64,000 nucleotides of DNA from contig JBFXEJ010000007.1 in assembly GCA_050180235.1 (NCBI GenBank), positions 40,144 through 104,143 of the forward strand, in the 5' to 3' direction. The notes under the pieces were generated by a model. The model ran no database searches and had not been told where the DNA came from. It saw nothing but the letters and a program-made list of their open reading frames with translations. The DNA comes from JAABRU01 sp050180235. Its GTDB lineage: Bacteria > Desulfobacterota > Desulfobacteria > Desulfobacterales > Desulfococcaceae. Made by a program: the position numbers and the translations under genes. Shown here piece after piece: positions 1 through 9,003 of this stretch (positions are counted from its first letter, which is position 1; each line of letters begins with the position of its first letter).

Positions 1-342
1 CATGAGCATAATTTATTTTACTGTTTATTTCTTTTATTAACAAAGGGATGGATTCATTTATGCTGTCCCATGAAATTCTGTCTGAAACACTGTCATAACC
101 GTGAACAATCACATTGCGGAAAGCGATTATCTGACTGACATCTGAAATATTTTCAAGTTCTGAGGGATCAATTTTTTTATCCGGTTCAAAGCCTCTCCGA
201 TAATACCGAATTTGCGTTCAACAGCCGATTTTATCAGGTCATTGCTGCTGTATTCCTCAAAAGAGATGTTTTTTGCAAATTTAAGAATCTGATGACAGGC
301 TTTCAGAATATCAATAAAACAGACTTTGGGATCATGCCTCAT
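1..342 (-). pseudogene. hepT: HepT-like (DUF86) toxin, frameshifted and cut by the window edge
   Basis: Reads as a HepT-like ribonuclease toxin of the type VII HepT/MntA class. From the ATG at 340-342 the first frame runs 71 codons and stops at 127-129. The C-terminal half, with an exact RX4HXY signature (RNVIVHGY, about 92-120), is intact but lies in the -1 frame and continues off the window with no stop seen. The frames meet at seven A on the coding strand (172-178), which in the zero frame forms the slippery heptamer A_AAA_AAA. It overlaps the end of the upstream antitoxin gene by 11 bases, as expected for this operon. It is either an indel-inactivated gene, a sequencing error in a homopolymer, or a product of -1 slippage. 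The family call is firm; the expression state is not. Confidence 0.75.
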
Positions 343-628
343 AAAAAATTTTTCTTTCCTGATGTATATACCGGGACAGCAGGGGATTTCTGAGCCCGTC
401 TTCCATAAGCAGATCACATTCCCGCTTAAAGATGTTTTCCAGTCCGTGTTTCAGGGCAAAATATCTTTTGAACTGGCTGGAACCCTCATGAAAAGAGAGC
501 AGAAAATCTATATCGCTTGATTCACTGAAATCATTGCGCACAGCAGAACCAAAGATATACAGTTTTTTCACTCCCAGAGTTTTGCACAGTTCGGCAACCT
601 GATCTTTGTATGCTTTTACATCAATCAT
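332..628 (-). CDS. mntA: MntA-like nucleotidyltransferase antitoxin
   Basis: Small protein of about 98 residues with the minimal nucleotidyltransferase signature GSX10DXD (GSAVRNDFSESSDID). Proteins of this class neutralise HepT, in studied cases by adenylylating (AMPylating) a tyrosine near its RX4HXY motif. The ATG at 626-628 is chosen because AAGGA lies about 11 bases upstream. An upstream ATG at 688 would add 20 residues encoded by an intergenic palindrome and is unlikely. It precedes the HepT-like gene with an 11-base overlap, antitoxin first, which matches the known operon order. The antitoxin frame is intact although the toxin frame is broken. Assignment is good; activity is inferred from the family. 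Confidence 0.85.
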   Translation of the reverse strand: MIDVKAYKDQVAELCKTLGVKKLYIFGSAVRNDFSESSDIDFLLSFHEGSSQFKRYFALKHGLENIFKRECDLLMEDGLRNPLLSRYIHQERKIFYEA

Positions 629-670
629 TATGATCAGTTCCTTTTCTGTCTGTGTCAGCAGATCCGGGCA

Positions 671-768
671 GTCTGAACTCTGATTCATCTGATTACCATG
701 ATTTCATCAGTCAGTCTAATCAGATAAATCAGACAAATCAGATGAATCAGATGAATCAGAGTTCAGAC
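671..768. repeat. Intergenic element with 24-bp perfect inverted repeat
   Basis: Positions 671-694 and 745-768 are perfect inverted copies of each other (24 bp). Between them lie short AATCAGA-type direct repeats. The ends match the GTCTGAAC/GTTCAGAC motif seen in many intergenic spacers of this window (for example near 4454, 4536, 16776 and 53207). It is a small non-coding palindromic element and overlaps only the rejected upstream extension of the antitoxin gene. Confidence 0.7.
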
Positions 769-870
769 AATCCCGGAAAAAAACAAATCCTGTCAATCCT
801 TTAATCATGTGAATCAAGGTTCAGACAACAGCCCCCCCAAAAGGATCGAATAGTCAAATAATCCAATAAT

Positions 871-3800
871 TTATTTGCCAGACCGCACCGGCAACGCACG
901 CTTGGTGCGCGGAGTACCATTCAAATAATCCCAGTTCCGGTCGCCGAAGCCGAAATTGACGAAAGCCCACGACGGACCATCCTTTGTTTCCGCAGCCCAC
1001 ACCCATGTGCAGGTCAGGCGGATAAGTTTGGTTATGATATAATTTTCAAAATCTAAATTGCAATCATATCCCTTTATCACGCCGTTTTCTTCACCCACAA
1101 GCGAATACAGTTCGTCCTGCGTGGGCATTCGCCAGCCCCCGCCTTTGTATGTTTTTGTGCAGTAGTCATAGGCCTGCTGCCAAGTCACAGCGCTTCCGTT
1201 GTCTGTGTCGGCCCAAGTTATGTCTAATTTTGTATCATAAACTGTTCCGTCTGTATAGGCAATAAAGCGGCCATCCCTTGCTTTTACGGTTTTTCCGGCA
1301 ACTGCGCCGCTGTCCTGTTCTTCCTGCATCAGTTTATCCCGCCGTGCAAGAACCTTCTGCCGTTTTTCTGCGATGCCGTCTCCCAAAGACACAATTCCGC
1401 CCAGATTTTTTGCAGTTGTTTCCGCATTGGAATAGGCTTCTGCTGCGGATTTCAGATTTTTCTCCGTTTCCGGTCTTTTCCCGGCCAGCCGGTCGCCTTC
1501 ATCCAAATACTTCCAAAAGTTTTCCAAACTGCGGATATGCCCGGCTTTGGTCTTGTCCAGATACGTGCTGAGCAGACTGCGGTTTTCGGAAATGGCGTTT
1601 TCGGCTGTGTCCCGGTCTCCGTTTTTCACGGCCCGGAGAATGTTGGCATAAATCCCTTCAGCTTCTTTCTGTTTCTGAACACGTTCCTCTTCCTCTTTTT
1701 CCTTTTGGATTTTTGCAAGCAGTTCATCCCGCTTAGCCTTGACTTCATTCATTTTTCCCTGAATGCGGACGCTCAGTTTGATTTCAGCAGGCAGTTTCTG
1801 GGCAATCTGCTTTGCTTTTTCATACAGGGCCAGCACCGGGGCAAAACTTTCAGGAGTGGTTAAATCTGTTTTGGCACGGAGTTTTTCCGCATCTGTCATA
1901 AACCCGAAAAAGGTTTCCAATTGGCTCAAATGTCCGTATTTTTCACTGTCCAGCCAGTTTTTCAGCAAATCCCGGTTTTGGGAAATCATGCTTCCGGCAT
2001 CATCCCATTTCCCTGAATTTACAGACTTTACAATCTCTGCATACCGGTTCTCGGCATCTGTGCGCTTCTGCTGCGCTTCGGCCTCGGCTATGCGATCCTG
2101 CTCATCTTTTAACAGTTTTTCCTCAGCAATCCGTTCCTGCTCCTTTTTTTCCGCAGCCAGCAGATCATCCCGCACAGATTCGGCTGCTTTCAGCTTTTCC
2201 GATACCGCATCATGCAGGCCGGAAATGGAAAGTTTTCCGCTGATTTCCGCTGCTTTTTCATAATCGCTGACAATTTTTTCCTGCTCCTGCGAAGTTTCGG
2301 CTTTCCCTGCTTTTCCGGCTCTGTCATAAAAAACGAAAAATTCTTCCAAAACAGAAATTTTTTCCGCAGCATCCGGCAGAATCTCCAAACCGGATTTCTT
2401 TTCGGTCAGCAGATTTTTTGCCTTCTCTGTTTCTCCGGATTGCAGATATTCCTGAATGGTTTTCCAAATTTCTCCGGCTGCCCGGCGTTTTTCTTCCATT
2501 GGATCGGATTTGGGCGGCTCAGGCCGGGGCATTACAGGTTCCGGAGTTTCAGGCTGAACCGGAGATTCAACGGTTTTGGTGGGCAACGCTCCGCTTTTGC
2601 CCACCCTACGATCCGTTTCAGAACGCATGAAATGCCAAACCCCGGCAAATAAAAGAATCAGGCACAGGCCGGCCGCAAGCCATTTGCCGATGGTTTTACG
2701 CTTTTTATCCGTTTTTTGTAGGGTGGGCAAAAGCGGAGCGTTGCCCACCTTATCTGGATTCCGGCTTTCGCCGGAATGACGGAAATCATTCTCATCGGAA
2801 TGAGGTGAACCCCCATTGGTGGGCAACGCTCCGCTTTTGCCCATCCTACTTTCAATATCATGTTTCAGGGGCCAGTAACGCCGGTTGATGTCCGTATGCT
2901 TTGGATGAACTTCCAGCACATCTTCCAGAATTTTCAGATATTTTTCTGATTTCCCGAATTTTTTCTCCAGATCATTCAACCATTCCCACTTATCCGGCTT
3001 TTTGATCAGAGCCTGCACATACAAACCCTGTTTCCACAACTGTTCCGCAGAGGCCGACACTTCCGCAGTCTGCACGCAGGAAATTTTCTCATGATGGACA
3101 ATGGCAAAAACCTCAATCTCATATTTCCCCTCTTTGTCAAAACCGGGCAGGTCAGATTCCCAGACCTGATTTTTTTCAGGCACAGGCCGGAAATCCGCAG
3201 ATACAGGTTTCTCATTCACACTCAGATTCAGCCATCTTCCGCTGCGGGGCAGTCCCTTTCCCACAGCCTGCACATAAACCTTCTGCTTTTTCCCAAAAGA
3301 CAGGGGCGAAGGCATTTTCAGACGCAGTTCTTTCAAATCCGGAGCAAGAAAATCCAGCAGTTCTCGGCTTTTATCCACCACTTTGGCAGAAGAGGGACGG
3401 TTTTCTGCACGCGGGGCCAGCATGGATTCAGTCAGAGCGGAGAATTCCGAAATCAGGGTTTCTGTATCCGGCAGGGAAACAAAATTCATGGGCAGAATGG
3501 TTCTGCCCCCCGGTATCAGCAGGCGGCGCAGGTGCTGCTCCAAAACCTGTTTTTCTTCCGCAGTCAGCCCGCCCACACTGCCAAATTCCCGGTTCAGGAA
3601 AGGATACCTGAAAAATGCTTCCTGTGCCTGGGTATCTTTGCCGGTAATCAGGGAATGGAACATCAGCCCCAGAGAATAAATATCCACTCTGGGCGTAAGG
3701 GCATACCGGGGTTTTCCATTGACAATCTCTTTGGGAAGCATGGTTTCAGGCGCAGCCCATTCCGGTGTGTATACCCTGGATTTTGTAAGTTGCCGGTGAA

Positions 3801-4416
3801 GGGGTTTCACAGTTCCGAAATCGGCCAGATACAGTTTGCCTTCCCGCACCAGCACATTTTTGAACTTGAGATCACGGATGACAAAAGAGCCTTCGTCCGG
3901 ATCAGGACTGTAAATTTCAATAATTCCGCTTTCATTTTCCCCGGAAAGTTCCTCTGCCGGTTCCAGACTGTGAATTTTCTTCAGCCCGACCGCAAGCTGC
4001 CGGAGCCATTCCGCCAGGGTTTGTGCGTCAAAGGGAAAACCCTCTTTCATATCCTGACGCTGCACATACACCCGGTTCAGGCTGTTTTCGCACCGCATCA
4101 TCGCCATGACCGGACGGCCCTCATGCTCTCCGCTGTCAGTCATCGGCACAATATGGTTTTTCAAAGCAACTTCCGGATCTATTCCCCGGAGAAAACGAAT
4201 TTCCTTTTGCAACGTTTCCGTAATCTGCCGCACCGTGTCTGTGGGATATTTGATCCTTTCATCAGGATCACGGGTCTGCACGGTTTTCAGGGCAAACATC
4301 TCCCCATCCGACACACGCCGGACTTCCCACACCACACCATAGGCCCCCTCTCCGATGCGGCCGGTGATTTCATATTTCCCCTTTTCCAGAGGGATGACTG
4401 TGCCTTTTTCCATCAT
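871..4416 (-). CDS. Membrane Ser/Thr protein kinase with periplasmic helical repeats and DUF1566 domain
   Basis: 1181 residues. Residues about 10-355 are a Hanks-type kinase: glycine loop GRIGEGAYG, Lys in ALK, catalytic IRDLKFKN near 181 and DFG near 199. A membrane helix lies at about 575-597 with basic residues on its N-side, so the kinase should be cytoplasmic and the rest periplasmic. The outer part has three homologous charged helical repeats of about 135 residues (roughly 650-1050), then a DUF1566 (Lcl C-terminal, C-type-lectin-like) domain at about 1045-1181. The layout parallels PknB, with other domains where PASTA repeats would be. It is divergent from an FHA-PBP-SEDS gene set, which suggests the targets. 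Both juxtamembrane linkers are encoded by palindromic repeat DNA inserted in frame. Confidence 0.9.
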   Translation of the reverse strand: MMEKGTVIPLEKGKYEITGRIGEGAYGVVWEVRRVSDGEMFALKTVQTRDPDERIKYPTDTVRQITETLQKEIRFLRGIDPEVALKNHIVPMTDSGEHEGRPVMAMMRCENSLNRVYVQRQDMKEGFPFDAQTLAEWLRQLAVGLKKIHSLEPAEELSGENESGIIEIYSPDPDEGSFVIRDLKFKNVLVREGKLYLADFGTVKPLHRQLTKSRVYTPEWAAPETMLPKEIVNGKPRYALTPRVDIYSLGLMFHSLITGKDTQAQEAFFRYPFLNREFGSVGGLTAEEKQVLEQHLRRLLIPGGRTILPMNFVSLPDTETLISEFSALTESMLAPRAENRPSSAKVVDKSRELLDFLAPDLKELRLKMPSPLSFGKKQKVYVQAVGKGLPRSGRWLNLSVNEKPVSADFRPVPEKNQVWESDLPGFDKEGKYEIEVFAIVHHEKISCVQTAEVSASAEQLWKQGLYVQALIKKPDKWEWLNDLEKKFGKSEKYLKILEDVLEVHPKHTDINRRYWPLKHDIESRMGKSGALPTNGGSPHSDENDFRHSGESRNPDKVGNAPLLPTLQKTDKKRKTIGKWLAAGLCLILLFAGVWHFMRSETDRRVGKSGALPTKTVESPVQPETPEPVMPRPEPPKSDPMEEKRRAAGEIWKTIQEYLQSGETEKAKNLLTEKKSGLEILPDAAEKISVLEEFFVFYDRAGKAGKAETSQEQEKIVSDYEKAAEISGKLSISGLHDAVSEKLKAAESVRDDLLAAEKKEQERIAEEKLLKDEQDRIAEAEAQQKRTDAENRYAEIVKSVNSGKWDDAGSMISQNRDLLKNWLDSEKYGHLSQLETFFGFMTDAEKLRAKTDLTTPESFAPVLALYEKAKQIAQKLPAEIKLSVRIQGKMNEVKAKRDELLAKIQKEKEEEERVQKQKEAEGIYANILRAVKNGDRDTAENAISENRSLLSTYLDKTKAGHIRSLENFWKYLDEGDRLAGKRPETEKNLKSAAEAYSNAETTAKNLGGIVSLGDGIAEKRQKVLARRDKLMQEEQDSGAVAGKTVKARDGRFIAYTDGTVYDTKLDITWADTDNGSAVTWQQAYDYCTKTYKGGGWRMPTQDELYSLVGEENGVIKGYDCNLDFENYIITKLIRLTCTWVWAAETKDGPSWAFVNFGFGDRNWDYLNGTPRTKRALPVRSGK
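2578..2609. repeat. Single 32-bp palindromic repeat inside the kinase gene
   Basis: A 32-bp unit of the family with core GTGGGCAACGCTCCGC; its first eight bases pair with TTGCCCAC. It is read in frame by the kinase gene as V-G-K-S-G-A-L-P-T just outside the membrane helix. The same unit forms both ends of the larger element at 2718-2849, and close relatives occur outside genes at 53218-53244 and 53393-53419. Confidence 0.8.
2718..2849. mobile_element. 132-bp MITE-like palindromic element inserted in frame in the kinase gene
   Basis: The left end (2718-2749) and right end (2818-2849) are 32-bp terminal inverted repeats with one mismatch. The interior holds a second palindrome, at about 2756-2782 (ATTCCGG...CCGGAAT type), of a kind common in bacterial genomes. 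The element is exactly 132 bp (44 codons), has no stop in the gene's frame, and encodes the cytoplasmic linker just before the transmembrane helix. This resembles the in-frame palindromic elements known from Rickettsia genes. No transposase is present. Confidence 0.8.
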
Positions 4417-4732
4417 AAAGAGTCTTTTACTACAGGCAGTGAGGGGATGTCAACTGTCTGAACCGGGATTTGCAGGATTAAGGGATTAACCGGGATTATT
4501 CTGCGCCCGGCCCGGAATGGTGGGAAAGTCCGGGGCTGTCTGAACCGGGATTTGCAGGATTAAGGGATTAACCCGGATTATTTTGCAACCTGACACAGAA
4601 TGAGGGAAAAATCCCGGTCAATCCGGAAATCCTGAAAATCCGGGTTCAGACAATTGATTGCATAGGCATATAAAATGTGTTAAATAACCGTATAAAAACT
4701 GAAACCGGAAAAACATACAGGAAAAATCCACA
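4417..4732. repeat. Divergent spacer with duplicated intergenic repeat
   Basis: This spacer separates the kinase gene from the divergent FHA gene. Two direct copies of a roughly 50-bp repeat lie at about 4454-4506 and 4536-4588, beginning CTGTCTGAACCGGG and containing GGATTAAGGGATTAAC. The 3' part (about 4620-4655) ends in another GTTCAGACAATTG motif. An AT-rich patch at about 4662-4690 (CATATAAAAT) is a plausible place for the FHA gene promoter, but no convincing -35/-10 pair was found. Confidence 0.65.
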
Positions 4733-6418
4733 ATGCTCTCCAAAATATTCGGAAAAATAAAAATCACCCCATCAGCCCCCTGGCTGGGAACAGATGAAAG
4801 ACTCTTCACCCTGAAACTCTGCCATGTGGAAAATCCGCTTGATCCTTCCCCTTTGTGGAATTCCCTTTACGGGGGCGGAAAACAGATCACGGAAAGCATC
4901 ACAGGCAGCACAGGGCTGCGTCTGCGGGATGCACTGGATTTGCACAGGGCCACAGTTATCAGCAGAGATTCCCGCGGCTGGAAAACGGAAGACAGAAAAG
5001 TCTTCACAGATGTGATCCTGTGGATTCCCCGCTCTGTCTGGAATCAGGAGATACAACTGTCGTGTAAAAAAACAGAAATTCTCTGTGACAGACTGTCCCG
5101 GCTGCATGAGGCTGATTTCGGGGATCATCTGATGGCGGAAAGAGAGCCTTCCTATGCTGTCATGCCTTTGGATGCAAAATATCTGAAAGAAGACGAGGTG
5201 ATATTCCAGTTTGGCTTGGGCGTGTTCATTCCCCGCGACGAAGACTTTTTAACAGGAAAAATCAGCCTGAAATTAAAAGACAGAAAACAGTGGCAGTCTC
5301 TGCCGGACTGGATTTTCTGGAAACAGGGAAAGCGGATTGTCCGTCCTGCTGGCCTGTATGAAAAACAGCAGTTTGTTCTTCTGGGCGCGGAACCGGAATT
5401 TGCGGCTCTCCGGGTTCCGGAAACTGAGGGCGGTGAGAAAACATGGTTTTCCCACGGCAAAGGAAATATCTGGTTCAATCTGGGAGATACGGAAGGAAAA
5501 GACGGTTACGGATGTCCGGGATTTGTGGAAAGATTGCAGGGAAGCAGCGCGGGAGAGGCCAGGGAGATTCTGTTCCGGGATGAATGCCCGGCATCTGAAG
5601 AAAAAAATGAGGGGCCGGAACTGCTGATGATCCGGATGGAACCTGTTACAGCACAAATGCAGGAAAATCAGCAGGACAGTCAGACAGAAAAGATTCCGGA
5701 TGCGGATTTTCTCCGCCATTTTCAGCGGGGTAGAACCATTATTCCCGGCATGATCCGGCATCAGCTTGTTCTGGAAGGCATAGCTTTGATTAAACCTGAA
5801 TTTGTGCCGGGTCTGGAAAGCTGGATTCTGCGCATAGACAAAAACGGCCATCCCGCGCAGAATCACGCGGGAAATGCAAAGGAACCTGATTTGCTGACAT
5901 TTTCCGCTGCTTTTCGTGAAAATCAGATCTGCTGGCGCAGAACCGGAGAAAAAGAATTCTTTCCTGTCAAACAACTGCCTTTCACTCTGCCGGATATAAA
6001 CGGCCTGACTTTTCATCTGATTCCCTCTCCTCTGCCGGATCAGTATCTGGCCCTTCTTTTACTGCCGGAACCCCGTTTCATTCCGGTGGATGAGGAAGGT
6101 TTTCTTTTGGGAAGAGCTGTGGCCGAACCTGGTCTGCGTCTGGATTCCCTTGTGCAGCCCGGCAGCCTGAAATGGCAGCCGGGCAGGGACCAGCCTGATG
6201 CCACGTTGGGACATATCGGCATTTCCGGTGAACATGCAAAAGTTGCTTTGCGTAAAGATCAACTGGCCGTGCAGATGGAAAAAGGCAGCACAGCCTTTTA
6301 TGTTCTGGACAAAGATCGCAATCTCAAATATACCTTTATGCCCTGGCAGAAAAAAGAAATAATGGCCGATCCGGATGACTGCCTGCTGCTGGGGCCTTAT
6401 CTGCTGCGGTTTGTGTGA
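4733..6418 (+). CDS. FHA-domain protein, likely partner of the kinase
   Basis: 561 residues, soluble, no membrane helix. The C-terminal 105 residues (about 457-561) look like a forkhead-associated domain: LGRAV start, ISGEHAKV (the S-x-x-H pair) near 495, then a beta-rich tail ending LLLGPYLLRF. FHA domains bind phosphothreonine. Residues 1-440 match no family I recognise; they include a predicted mixed alpha/beta segment at about 90-190. The gene heads a same-strand series with a transpeptidase and an FHA-SEDS protein and is divergent from a Ser/Thr kinase. The simplest reading is that it docks to the phosphorylated kinase or a phosphorylated wall-synthesis protein. The FHA call is moderate to good; the role is inferred from neighbours. 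Confidence 0.75.
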   Translation: MLSKIFGKIKITPSAPWLGTDERLFTLKLCHVENPLDPSPLWNSLYGGGKQITESITGSTGLRLRDALDLHRATVISRDSRGWKTEDRKVFTDVILWIPRSVWNQEIQLSCKKTEILCDRLSRLHEADFGDHLMAEREPSYAVMPLDAKYLKEDEVIFQFGLGVFIPRDEDFLTGKISLKLKDRKQWQSLPDWIFWKQGKRIVRPAGLYEKQQFVLLGAEPEFAALRVPETEGGEKTWFSHGKGNIWFNLGDTEGKDGYGCPGFVERLQGSSAGEAREILFRDECPASEEKNEGPELLMIRMEPVTAQMQENQQDSQTEKIPDADFLRHFQRGRTIIPGMIRHQLVLEGIALIKPEFVPGLESWILRIDKNGHPAQNHAGNAKEPDLLTFSAAFRENQICWRRTGEKEFFPVKQLPFTLPDINGLTFHLIPSPLPDQYLALLLLPEPRFIPVDEEGFLLGRAVAEPGLRLDSLVQPGSLKWQPGRDQPDATLGHIGISGEHAKVALRKDQLAVQMEKGSTAFYVLDKDRNLKYTFMPWQKKEIMADPDDCLLLGPYLLRFV

Positions 6419-6443
6419 TGGGTTTATCTGAAAGATTCCATCT

Positions 6444-6563
6444 GCCACGAAGACACAAAGGCACAAAGTCTCACAAAGGTCAGGGTGCGATTTCATATAT
6501 GAAATCTGAAAAATAATCAGGCATTAAACTTCGTGGAACTTTGCGTCTTCGTGTCTTTGTGGC
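6444..6563. repeat. CACAAAG-type palindromic element
   Basis: Imperfect inverted repeat whose arms (about 6444-6478 and 6528-6563) share the CCACGAAGACACAAAG pattern. It lies between the FHA gene and the transpeptidase gene. It belongs to the same family as the tandem copies at 20803-20971 and the half copy near 9320-9350. It creates a spurious N-terminal extension of the next gene. Confidence 0.7.
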
Positions 6564-6585
6564 AGAAAAATACAGGAATTTCAGG

Positions 6586-9003
6586 ATGAAAAAAAATAAT
6601 ATTGCCATTGTGCTGATTGTCTGCACGCTGCTGTCTTTTATGGGCTTCCGGCTGAGTGTTTTGCAGAAGCAGGGAATTCCCGGACAGATTGCGGCCCATG
6701 TTTCTGCGGAATCTGTATCAGAAGAAAAACCTGAAACAATTCCAAAAATGATGGAAGACGAAAGCCTGTTCCGCTCTCTTTGGGAGGAAAAACTCATCAC
6801 TGCTCTGCCGGATGACAGACTTGAACTCAGTCCACCGGATTCTATTCTGATACAGAAAGCTCAACATCCGGATTTGGCAGATACGGAAGAAATGAAAAAG
6901 CAGGAAAAACTGCTCAAAGCCCTGTATCATTCTCCGCCCGGCAGAGTGATCCGCACCCAAATCAATCTGTGGAATGAAACCCGTTTTCTCACTGCCATAA
7001 GGGACAACAGGCCCGGATTTGCAGAACAGCCGGTCTGTCAGTGGCAGGCATATGAAAGTGAACATCCGGAATGGCAGTTTATCCGCACCGGAAATCTGGT
7101 TCCGGAAGACTATGGTTATGTGAATGCCGGAAAACTTGTTCCCGGATATACGGACTGGCTCACGGCCTTCAGTCTTTCGGAACCTGTGGAATTCCGCACC
7201 ACAGTGGAAGTGAAAAGCAATGCACCTGTCACAGTACAAATCATTGGAAAACCTGTTTTGCCTTTGTCTCCGGCATTTGAAAAAATCCTGCCCTGCCCGA
7301 AAAAAAACTGCACAGCAGATCAGGCTGACGCGTTTCAGATTTCCCTAAAGCCGGGCAGACATTCCCTTGTCATCAAAGTGGCTCCGGTAAAGAACAATGA
7401 AACAGAAGTGTCCGGACTTCTCATCAGAAAAACAAAGCAAAATGAACAGTCTGTTTTCAAATGGTTCCGTCCTGAACCGCCTGAAGTTTCCCTTGCTTCT
7501 GCTCCTGTCCGCATATTCACTTCAGACAAGATTCTGCTTGCAGATGAAAAGGGAAATCCCACGGAAAAATGTATGGAACTCGGTCTGCTGTCTTTGGTGG
7601 GAACCGGAGAAAAGAGCCGTTTTGCTTTGTGGAATCTGTTGCATCATGCACATGGCAGAGATACGGATATTTTTCTGACCATTGACAGCCGCATTCAGCA
7701 GGCCGCACAAAAGGCTTTGAAGAAAAAAATTGATGAATTCCATACCTACGCGGACGACAGAAAAGCCGCTGTGATAGTGCTGAATGCGGAAACCGGCGCG
7801 ATTCTGGCCGCAGCAGGGTATCCGCTGCCCCCGCTTGGGGTTCATCCCTGGGATCTGGCCTCTTTTGCCAAAGTCTATTCCATAAAAAATCCCATGCAGG
7901 TGCGCGCATGGCAGGGCGTTGACGGGGATTATATGCCCGGTTCCACATTCAAACCGGTAACTGCTCTGGCGGCCATGACAGCGGCTGAACATGATGAAAG
8001 TATTTCCGGTTTTCTCAAAGGTTATTCCCAAAACGGATTTGAAAAAAACACCGGACTTTCCCTTAACTGTGAGGCTTATGCGCCTTTTGAAGAGAAGTGT
8101 GGAGAACCTAATAATCGACTCACTATTGATAATTTTAAAGTTTTGATAGGAAAGAAATTAATATACGAAACACCTCAACATATATTCGAAGGTGATTCTC
8201 TTCTTGGTCTGAAAGAGGCCATCCGGGAGTCTCTGAATGTCTGGTTTATCCGGCTGGCGTTGCTTACAGATGGAAAAGATGCTGCCGCGTATGACAACCC
8301 GCTTGCGGGACAGCAGAAACCGGATATTCCCAATTTTCATCTGGTGCAGACTGCACGGGAATTGGGATTCGGAGATATGCCAATGGATTTGGCCTTTGCA
8401 CCGGAAAATGTGAAATTTGCCTTACGCAGAAATCCGGAAAAAGAAAGTGAAGGAGATGTGCTGTTCGGCAATGCAGGAAAACCTGATCTGATGAATCCAA
8501 AAGGACCTCTCACATGGATTCTGGCGCAGAATTCCATTGGACAGGGCGTAACAGCCACGCCTTTGCAGATGGCACGGGTGGCTGCGTCCATATGCAACGG
8601 ACATCTGATAAATCCTTTTCTGATTCAGTGGGATAAAAAGAAAAAATCACATTCCCCAAAACTGAAGGGAGGCAGTCTTTCCCTTCTGTATGAAGGCATG
8701 AATGCCGTTCCCAAATCCGGCGGAACAGCGGGAGATGCTTTTGCCAAATTTCCGGAAATCCGCGACCGTGTTTTTGGCAAAACCGGCACGGCCAATATCG
8801 GCAAACAGCGGGAATATTTCACAGCATGGTTTACGGGCTGGCATAAAAAAGCGGAAGAAAAACCGGAAATTCCGGATCTGGCCTTTGCCTGCATGATCAG
8901 CCACGCGCACGGCACAAAAAGCGACACCGGCGGCAGTGTGGCCGCGCCTGTCATTGCGGATATGCTTGATCGTATTTACAGGGAAAAAACCAAAAATGAT
9001 TAA
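6586..9003 (+). CDS. Penicillin-binding protein transpeptidase (class B type)
   Basis: About 805 residues from the ATG at 6586. An upstream ATG at 6541 would add 15 residues read from the CACAAAG repeat and is rejected. A single N-terminal membrane helix (about 5-22) anchors a periplasmic protein. The transpeptidase motifs are complete: SxxK as STFK with Ser near 453, SxN as SLN near 549, and KTGT near 732. The 370 residues before the catalytic domain are not the usual PBP2/FtsI dimerisation module as far as I can tell. The enzyme should cross-link peptidoglycan from the SEDS partner encoded two genes downstream. Length exceeds typical E. coli FtsI or MrdA (about 590-630), so it is a divergent branch. 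Confidence 0.88.
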   Translation: MKKNNIAIVLIVCTLLSFMGFRLSVLQKQGIPGQIAAHVSAESVSEEKPETIPKMMEDESLFRSLWEEKLITALPDDRLELSPPDSILIQKAQHPDLADTEEMKKQEKLLKALYHSPPGRVIRTQINLWNETRFLTAIRDNRPGFAEQPVCQWQAYESEHPEWQFIRTGNLVPEDYGYVNAGKLVPGYTDWLTAFSLSEPVEFRTTVEVKSNAPVTVQIIGKPVLPLSPAFEKILPCPKKNCTADQADAFQISLKPGRHSLVIKVAPVKNNETEVSGLLIRKTKQNEQSVFKWFRPEPPEVSLASAPVRIFTSDKILLADEKGNPTEKCMELGLLSLVGTGEKSRFALWNLLHHAHGRDTDIFLTIDSRIQQAAQKALKKKIDEFHTYADDRKAAVIVLNAETGAILAAAGYPLPPLGVHPWDLASFAKVYSIKNPMQVRAWQGVDGDYMPGSTFKPVTALAAMTAAEHDESISGFLKGYSQNGFEKNTGLSLNCEAYAPFEEKCGEPNNRLTIDNFKVLIGKKLIYETPQHIFEGDSLLGLKEAIRESLNVWFIRLALLTDGKDAAAYDNPLAGQQKPDIPNFHLVQTARELGFGDMPMDLAFAPENVKFALRRNPEKESEGDVLFGNAGKPDLMNPKGPLTWILAQNSIGQGVTATPLQMARVAASICNGHLINPFLIQWDKKKKSHSPKLKGGSLSLLYEGMNAVPKSGGTAGDAFAKFPEIRDRVFGKTGTANIGKQREYFTAWFTGWHKKAEEKPEIPDLAFACMISHAHGTKSDTGGSVAAPVIADMLDRIYREKTKND

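Noticed and set aside
871..1300. DUF1566 end of the kinase as a diversity-generating retroelement target
   Set aside because: DUF1566 occurs in such targets, but no reverse transcriptase, template repeat or second copy of the C-terminal DNA is in the window.
3091..4461. 456-codon open frame antisense to the kinase
   Set aside because: It is the complement of conserved kinase motifs, has no recognisable domain and no ribosome site.
6541..6585. Upstream start for the transpeptidase
   Set aside because: The extra 15 residues are read from a palindromic CACAAAG repeat; the ATG at 6586 starts the membrane anchor.
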